IMG/VR virus record: IMGVR_UViG_3300047312_000118
Location: 1 to 33,908 of that record
DNA: 33,908 nucleotides
Source: a virus
Reading direction: 5' to 3' (one strand)
Numbering within the stretch: the first letter of the stretch is position 1; every line of letters starts with the position of its first letter. This document shows positions 30,371-33,908 of the stretch, piece by piece. The position numbers were made by a program, and so were the translations under genes. The notes below the pieces were generated by a model. The model saw nothing but the letters and a program-made list of their open reading frames with translations. It was not told where the DNA came from and did not search any database.

Positions 30371-31272
30371 TCTTCATTACCTCCCATGTCCTCTAGCACG
30401 CGGTCCAGCTCGTCCTTGTCGGCGGCCTCCTGGGCGAGCGCCTCGCTCCACAGGGTCTCGTCGCGCACCTTCCGGACGGCGTCGCTGATCAGCTCGGCGA
30501 TCGCGTCGGGAGGGAGGGCGTCCAGCTCCCACGAGGAGGAGCCGTGCTCGGCCACGTAGGCGGTCGCGCGGGCGTCCGAGAGCTTGGCCGGGTTCGGCGG
30601 CATCCTGTACCTGTCCACCTGCGGCCGGTTGAGCGCGAGGCGAACCACCTGAACGTCCACGCCGGCGAACATGGAGAGGCGCTCCCGGTTGTCCCGCGTC
30701 ATGTCCAGCCCCGACGGGTCGTGGTCGCCGAGGTGGAACAGGATCGGGCGCTGGCCGTCGCGAACGGAGCCGGCGAGCTGCTGGCCGAGGCGCCACTGCT
30801 GGGACTGCGAGGAGTAGCCGCGGAAGGAGCAGAACGGGACGCGGAGGTCGTGGCAGACGTTGCCGATCACCCCGATCATGGCGTCCTTCTCCACGCCGAC
30901 GACCGGACGGAACGGCTGACCGCGCCAGAGGTCAACCTTGTAGCCGGCGCGCGCCGAGGCGACCGCGTGCGTCGGCGAGCTGTACATGACGTTGTCCCGC
31001 GTGTAGCGCGTCCGGTCCTCGATGGCCCTCCAGCTCACCAGTCCGGCCAGCCGGCCGTCGCTGATCAAGGTTCCGAGCCGGTCGTAGGCGCGGTCCTCGT
31101 TGGGGATCACGTTGCGCGTCACCAGCTGGTAGTAGAGCTGGCGCAGCGTCATGGAGTAGCCCTTTCCCTCATACTCGTGGATGATTTCGTTGGCGCGGCC
31201 CAGCAGGATCATCGCGTCCGCGCCAAACTTCTTCGGGACGTAGCAGCGGTAGTGGCCGGGGTCCTCGCTCAC
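30367..31272 (-). CDS. TOPRIM protein resembling Spo11/topoisomerase VI subunit A
   Basis: A 301-residue protein. Residues 40-90 look like a winged-helix domain with paired tyrosines Y47/Y48 in 'MTLRQLYYQLVTRNVIPN', then 'YDRLGTLISDGRLAGLV' and 'WRAIEDRTR'. A TOPRIM metal-binding domain follows: E128 in 'VVGVEKDAM' and D183/D185 in 'ILFHLGDHDPSGLD'. Winged helix with tyrosine followed by TOPRIM is the plan of Spo11 and topo VI A, which cut DNA through the tyrosine. Stand-alone homologues ('Mini-A') are known in mobile elements. No B subunit is seen. GTG start overlaps the upstream stop (GTGA). A primase-like or non-cutting role is also possible. Confidence 0.75.
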   Translation of the reverse strand: MSEDPGHYRCYVPKKFGADAMILLGRANEIIHEYEGKGYSMTLRQLYYQLVTRNVIPNEDRAYDRLGTLISDGRLAGLVSWRAIEDRTRYTRDNVMYSSPTHAVASARAGYKVDLWRGQPFRPVVGVEKDAMIGVIGNVCHDLRVPFCSFRGYSSQSQQWRLGQQLAGSVRDGQRPILFHLGDHDPSGLDMTRDNRERLSMFAGVDVQVVRLALNRPQVDRYRMPPNPAKLSDARATAYVAEHGSSSWELDALPPDAIAELISDAVRKVRDETLWSEALAQEAADKDELDRVLEDMGGNEE

Positions 31273-32312
31273 GAGCGACCGATCCTGGGCGCGTGCGAGG
31301 CGCCCCCGTCAACCTGGCGGTCCAGCTTGATCTTCTCGGCCACGTCGTAGCCGCTCCAGTAGGCGGACTTGTCGGTGGTGTCCCGCGGACCGTTGCCGGA
31401 GCGGCGGCCGCCCCGCCGGCGGCTCCAGTACGCCCGGTCCTCCGCCGCCTCCCTTTCGGCCTTGGCCCGCGCCTCCTCGGGGTTGGCCTTCGCCCATCGG
31501 GTGTGCGCCTCCTCGGCCTCCCGCCGCCGGCGGGCGTCCTCCGCCCGCTGAGCGGCGCGCTTGGCCGTCCAGCCCTCGCCGTGGAGGAAGTCGTCGTTGG
31601 CCTCCTTCTCCCGCTGCTCGTGATCGGCGAGCGTCAGCGCCGTCGCGGTGGAGACCCCGGCGCGCTTCGCTCGCGCCGCGTCCCGCCGCGCCCGCTCGGC
31701 CTCCTTGAGCCTCATCTGCTCGCGCCGGTCCTCCACCTGCTCGATGATCCTGGCGGCGCAGCCCTTGCGGAAGCTCACGGCCCAGTTGGAGAAGCGCACC
31801 GCGTTGGCGCTGCCCGAGTAGACGTAGCCGAGGTTGACGCGCTCGCCGAGGCGCTCCAGGGTAACGCGCTCAATGGCCTCCTCAAGATACTGCGCCAGCG
31901 CGATCGTGGCCCGCGTGTTGACGATGCGGCCGACGAGGCGATGGCGCTTCTTGTTGACGTGGCCCTCGGTCGTGTAGCGGTCGCGCCCCGTCCCGACGCG
32001 CTTGGACCTCGTGAAGACCCGGTAGTCCTGCGTCCAGTAGAGGCAGAAGTTCAGCTTGGCGACGGAGTCCCACAGCTCGCGCTGGTAGGAGTAGAAGCCG
32101 CCGTCCACCTTGGCCTCCTCCCGCTTGCCATCCTTGACGGCCGCGGAGTTCTCCACCGTGGCGGCGTCGAGGTTGTAGCGCGCCAGCAGCTCCTGCGCCT
32201 TGGCCGCGGCGCTCGCCGCCTCGTTCTCGTTGGGGTTCTTCGCCGCGAGGTTGAGGAGCTTCTTGATGCGCTCCAGAACCTCGTCCTCGGGCAGCTGGCC
32301 AGCGGCGCTCAT
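31269..32312 (-). CDS. DUF2786 domain protein
   Basis: A 347-residue protein. Residues about 9-55 match DUF2786 ('VLERIKKLLNLAAKNPNENEA' in part, then 'AQELLARYNLDAATV'), a domain of unknown function common in phages. The middle (about 70-190) resembles the DUF7168-type partner ('WDSVAKLNFCLYW', 'RLVGRIVNTRATIALAQYLEEAIERV' in part). The last third is very rich in Arg, Glu and Ala and probably a long helix, with 'SAYWSGYDVAEKIKLDRQV' near the end. It overlaps genes on both sides, so it belongs to the same operon as the TOPRIM protein and helicase. Its function is unknown. Confidence 0.85.
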   Translation of the reverse strand: MSAAGQLPEDEVLERIKKLLNLAAKNPNENEAASAAAKAQELLARYNLDAATVENSAAVKDGKREEAKVDGGFYSYQRELWDSVAKLNFCLYWTQDYRVFTRSKRVGTGRDRYTTEGHVNKKRHRLVGRIVNTRATIALAQYLEEAIERVTLERLGERVNLGYVYSGSANAVRFSNWAVSFRKGCAARIIEQVEDRREQMRLKEAERARRDAARAKRAGVSTATALTLADHEQREKEANDDFLHGEGWTAKRAAQRAEDARRRREAEEAHTRWAKANPEEARAKAEREAAEDRAYWSRRRGGRRSGNGPRDTTDKSAYWSGYDVAEKIKLDRQVDGGASHAPRIGRS

Positions 32313-32515
32313 GGCAGAATCCTAAAGGAGAAGCTCCGCCCAGCGTTGGCTTGCAGCAACCGGCTCATCATAACGACGGCTTCATCCCGGTTGGAGAACC
32401 GGCGCGCGTCTATCACCTTCGCGCTAAAGCGGTCACCATTGGTATAGTAGCGCGGCCTTTTCCAATCCGGATGGGTAACCTGAATCATAATTATGCTGAC
32501 CTTGTAGGTAGTCAT
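32309..32515 (-). CDS. Unknown small protein
   Basis: A 68-residue basic protein of unknown function. ATG at 32515 has AGGAG about 8 nt upstream and is preferred to TTG at 32521. It reads 'VSIIMIQVTHPDWKRPRYY', then 'FSAKVIDARRFSNRDEAV', a likely strand-helix-strand fold. Its base composition is less GC-rich than its neighbours, which may mean recent acquisition. It overlaps the DUF2786 gene by 4 nt. Confidence 0.7.
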   Translation of the reverse strand: MTTYKVSIIMIQVTHPDWKRPRYYTNGDRFSAKVIDARRFSNRDEAVVMMSRLLQANAGRSFSFRILP

Positions 32516-32538
32516 ATTCAATTCTCCTGCTATGGGTC

Positions 32539-33908
32539 CTATTCATCGCCGGCGATGAAGATCAGCGTCTTCATCGCCCGCGTCCACGCGACGTACTGGA
32601 GGTTCAGCTCCTGCTGGTACTGATGCTCCTGCCGGGCCCACTTGGAGGGGCACAGCTCGGGCCGGTAGATGCCGACGACGTTCCACTCCCGGCCCTTGGC
32701 CTTGTGCATCGTGGAGAGCGTCAGCACGCCGTTGGCGTCCGAGAACAGACCCTCCAGCCGGGCGACCAGCTTGGGGATGGTCCGCTCGTTCTCGTTTAGG
32801 CTCCCGATGACGGTCAGGATGCAGGCCACGCGATCGGAGACGGCCTCCGCCTTCCCCTCCTCGCCCTTGGCCGTGAACTTGGCCACCTCGCGCGAGCGGA
32901 ACGCCTCCAGCTTGCCGAGGAGGTTATCAATGCCGCGCGCCCGCTGGCGATGGATCAGCTGGACGAGGCCGGCGCCAATCTCCTTGCCGAGAACCACGCA
33001 GCCCACGCCCTCGGCGATGAGCTTGAACGCGAGACTGATCAGCGGTGAGGTGTTGCGGCAGAGGATGGCGTCGTGGGCCCCGAGCTGCTTGAGGGCGTCC
33101 TTGAGCCCGAGGTTCAAAACCTCCCCCTGCTCCGCCGCCGGCGCCACCTCGAAGTATGGGACGAGGGAGCGCGCCAGTTCGCCGACCGCCTTGGGGCAGC
33201 GGTAGCTGACGGTCAGGGGGAGTTCCACGCAGTTGAACTCGTGCTGGATCAGGTCCATCGCGTCGTGGCTCGCGCCGGTGAAGCCGTAGATGGCCTGCCG
33301 CGGGTCGCCGACGGCGATCAGCCGGCCGCCGGGGCGGAGCGCCAGCTTGGCCAGCGCGCGCCGCACGGGGTTGGTGTCCTGCGCCTCGTCAATTATGACG
33401 TAGTCGTTTTGCCACAGCCGCAGCCGCCACAGGAGCGGGAGGTAGAGCTGGTCGTCAAAGTCAATCATGCCCTTCTCGGCGCGGCGGTTGGACTCGGTCA
33501 GCACCTTGCGGGCCAGCTCCACGGCGCGGGCCTCGGTGGCCTCCTCGTCGTCTAGGAACAGGTCGTGGTGCTGGATCAGGTCGTACCAGCGCTCATCGGT
33601 GTCGGGGACGAGGCAGCCGATGCCCTCTCCCTTGGCGAGGCCGACGAGCTTGCAGACGAAGTCCGCGTACATCTCGTGGTCCTCGGGAATCATGCGGTCA
33701 TGGCAGATGGTCCGCACCTTGGAGGAGGTGTTCTCCACCTCGGCCGGCTTCTTGCCGAGGCGCCTGCAGACGGCGTTGAACCCGACGGAGTGAAAGGTGG
33801 AGGCCCGCACGTTCTTGAAGGGCCGGTTCAGCTCCTCGCCGAGCGCTGCAATCTTGGCCTTCATCTCCTTGGCTATGGCCGTGTTGAAGGCGAAGACCTG
33901 AACGGAGG
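32539..33908 (-). CDS. UvrD/PcrA-like superfamily 1 helicase (partial)
   Basis: The gene runs off the right edge; at least 456 residues are present and the Walker A part lies outside. Visible superfamily 1A motifs, in order: Ia ('VFAFNTAIAKEM', at the edge), 'RASTFHSVGFNAV' (Ib region), II 'YVIIDEAQDTN', III 'LIAVGDPRQAIYGFTGA', IV 'LTVSYRCP', V 'LSTMHKAKGREWNVV' and VI 'LNLQYVAWTRAM'. Such enzymes unwind DNA 3' to 5' in replication or recombination. The 2B region is short, nearer compact phage helicases than PcrA. It is probably the upstream gene of this leftward operon's visible part. Confidence 0.92.
   Translation of the reverse strand, partial: SVQVFAFNTAIAKEMKAKIAALGEELNRPFKNVRASTFHSVGFNAVCRRLGKKPAEVENTSSKVRTICHDRMIPEDHEMYADFVCKLVGLAKGEGIGCLVPDTDERWYDLIQHHDLFLDDEEATEARAVELARKVLTESNRRAEKGMIDFDDQLYLPLLWRLRLWQNDYVIIDEAQDTNPVRRALAKLALRPGGRLIAVGDPRQAIYGFTGASHDAMDLIQHEFNCVELPLTVSYRCPKAVGELARSLVPYFEVAPAAEQGEVLNLGLKDALKQLGAHDAILCRNTSPLISLAFKLIAEGVGCVVLGKEIGAGLVQLIHRQRARGIDNLLGKLEAFRSREVAKFTAKGEEGKAEAVSDRVACILTVIGSLNENERTIPKLVARLEGLFSDANGVLTLSTMHKAKGREWNVVGIYRPELCPSKWARQEHQYQQELNLQYVAWTRAMKTLIFIAGDE

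Noticed and set aside
31293-32447. A 384-codon open frame on the + strand opposite the DUF2786 gene
   Set aside because: The - strand gene has clear domain matches and operon overlaps; the + strand product is low-complexity Val/Leu/Arg-rich.

Overview
The window is about 34 kb of a tailed double-stranded DNA phage with a siphovirus-like layout. It is GC-rich, densely packed, and most genes abut or overlap by 1-4 nt. Terminase, portal, protease, HK97-fold capsid, connectors, tail tube, frameshifted tail chaperone, tape measure and tail tip follow each other on the + strand. No sheath or contractile-baseplate gene is seen. No integrase, repressor, tRNA, IS element or CRISPR array was found, so nothing here indicates lysogeny, although the genome is incomplete: the last gene runs off the right edge. 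The host is probably a Gram-negative bacterium, most likely a proteobacterium. This is inferred from the tail-tip cassette (DUF2460, DUF2163, NlpC-like peptidase, large tip protein), which matches the order in the Rhodobacter gene transfer agent, and from a GH108 endolysin, a DUF3309 protein and a lipoprotein.

Layout: 1-466 is a gene-poor, AT-richer leader with a terminator-like hairpin. 467-2838 holds the small terminase, a small unknown gene and the large terminase. 2854-10642 is the head module: an unknown structural gene, a portal fused to a MuF-type domain, two small genes, a prohead protease with a long scaffold-like tail, and the major capsid protein. Stacked hairpins follow at 10649-10737. 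10761-14635 is the neck and tail-tube module, ending in a tail assembly chaperone pair apparently joined by -1 frameshifting. 14637-24883 encodes the tape measure, a lectin-like tail protein, the GTA-like tip cassette and a repeat-rich tail protein. 24903-28097 carries a small structural-like gene, then the lysis region (anchored coiled-coil protein, DUF3309 protein, two Cys-containing small proteins, GH108 lysozyme, holin-like protein, lipoprotein). This ends in a strong terminator at 28125-28161. A patatin-like phospholipase (28185-29147) stands alone after it.

From 29177 to the right edge everything is on the - strand, converging on the structural operon. From the edge inward there is a UvrD-like helicase, a small unknown protein, a DUF2786 protein, a TOPRIM protein resembling Spo11/topoisomerase VI subunit A, and four small unknown proteins. 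This looks like the end of a DNA-metabolism operon.

The most notable items are: a Spo11-like TOPRIM protein, an isolated phage patatin, the same beta-rich module inserted in both a neck connector and the tail tube protein, 17- and 22-residue tandem repeats in two tail proteins, the portal-MuF fusion, and a hairpin whose whole loop is complementary to sequence just downstream. Three small genes in the lysis region (two shorter than 60 codons) are easy to miss because they are short or start with TTG.
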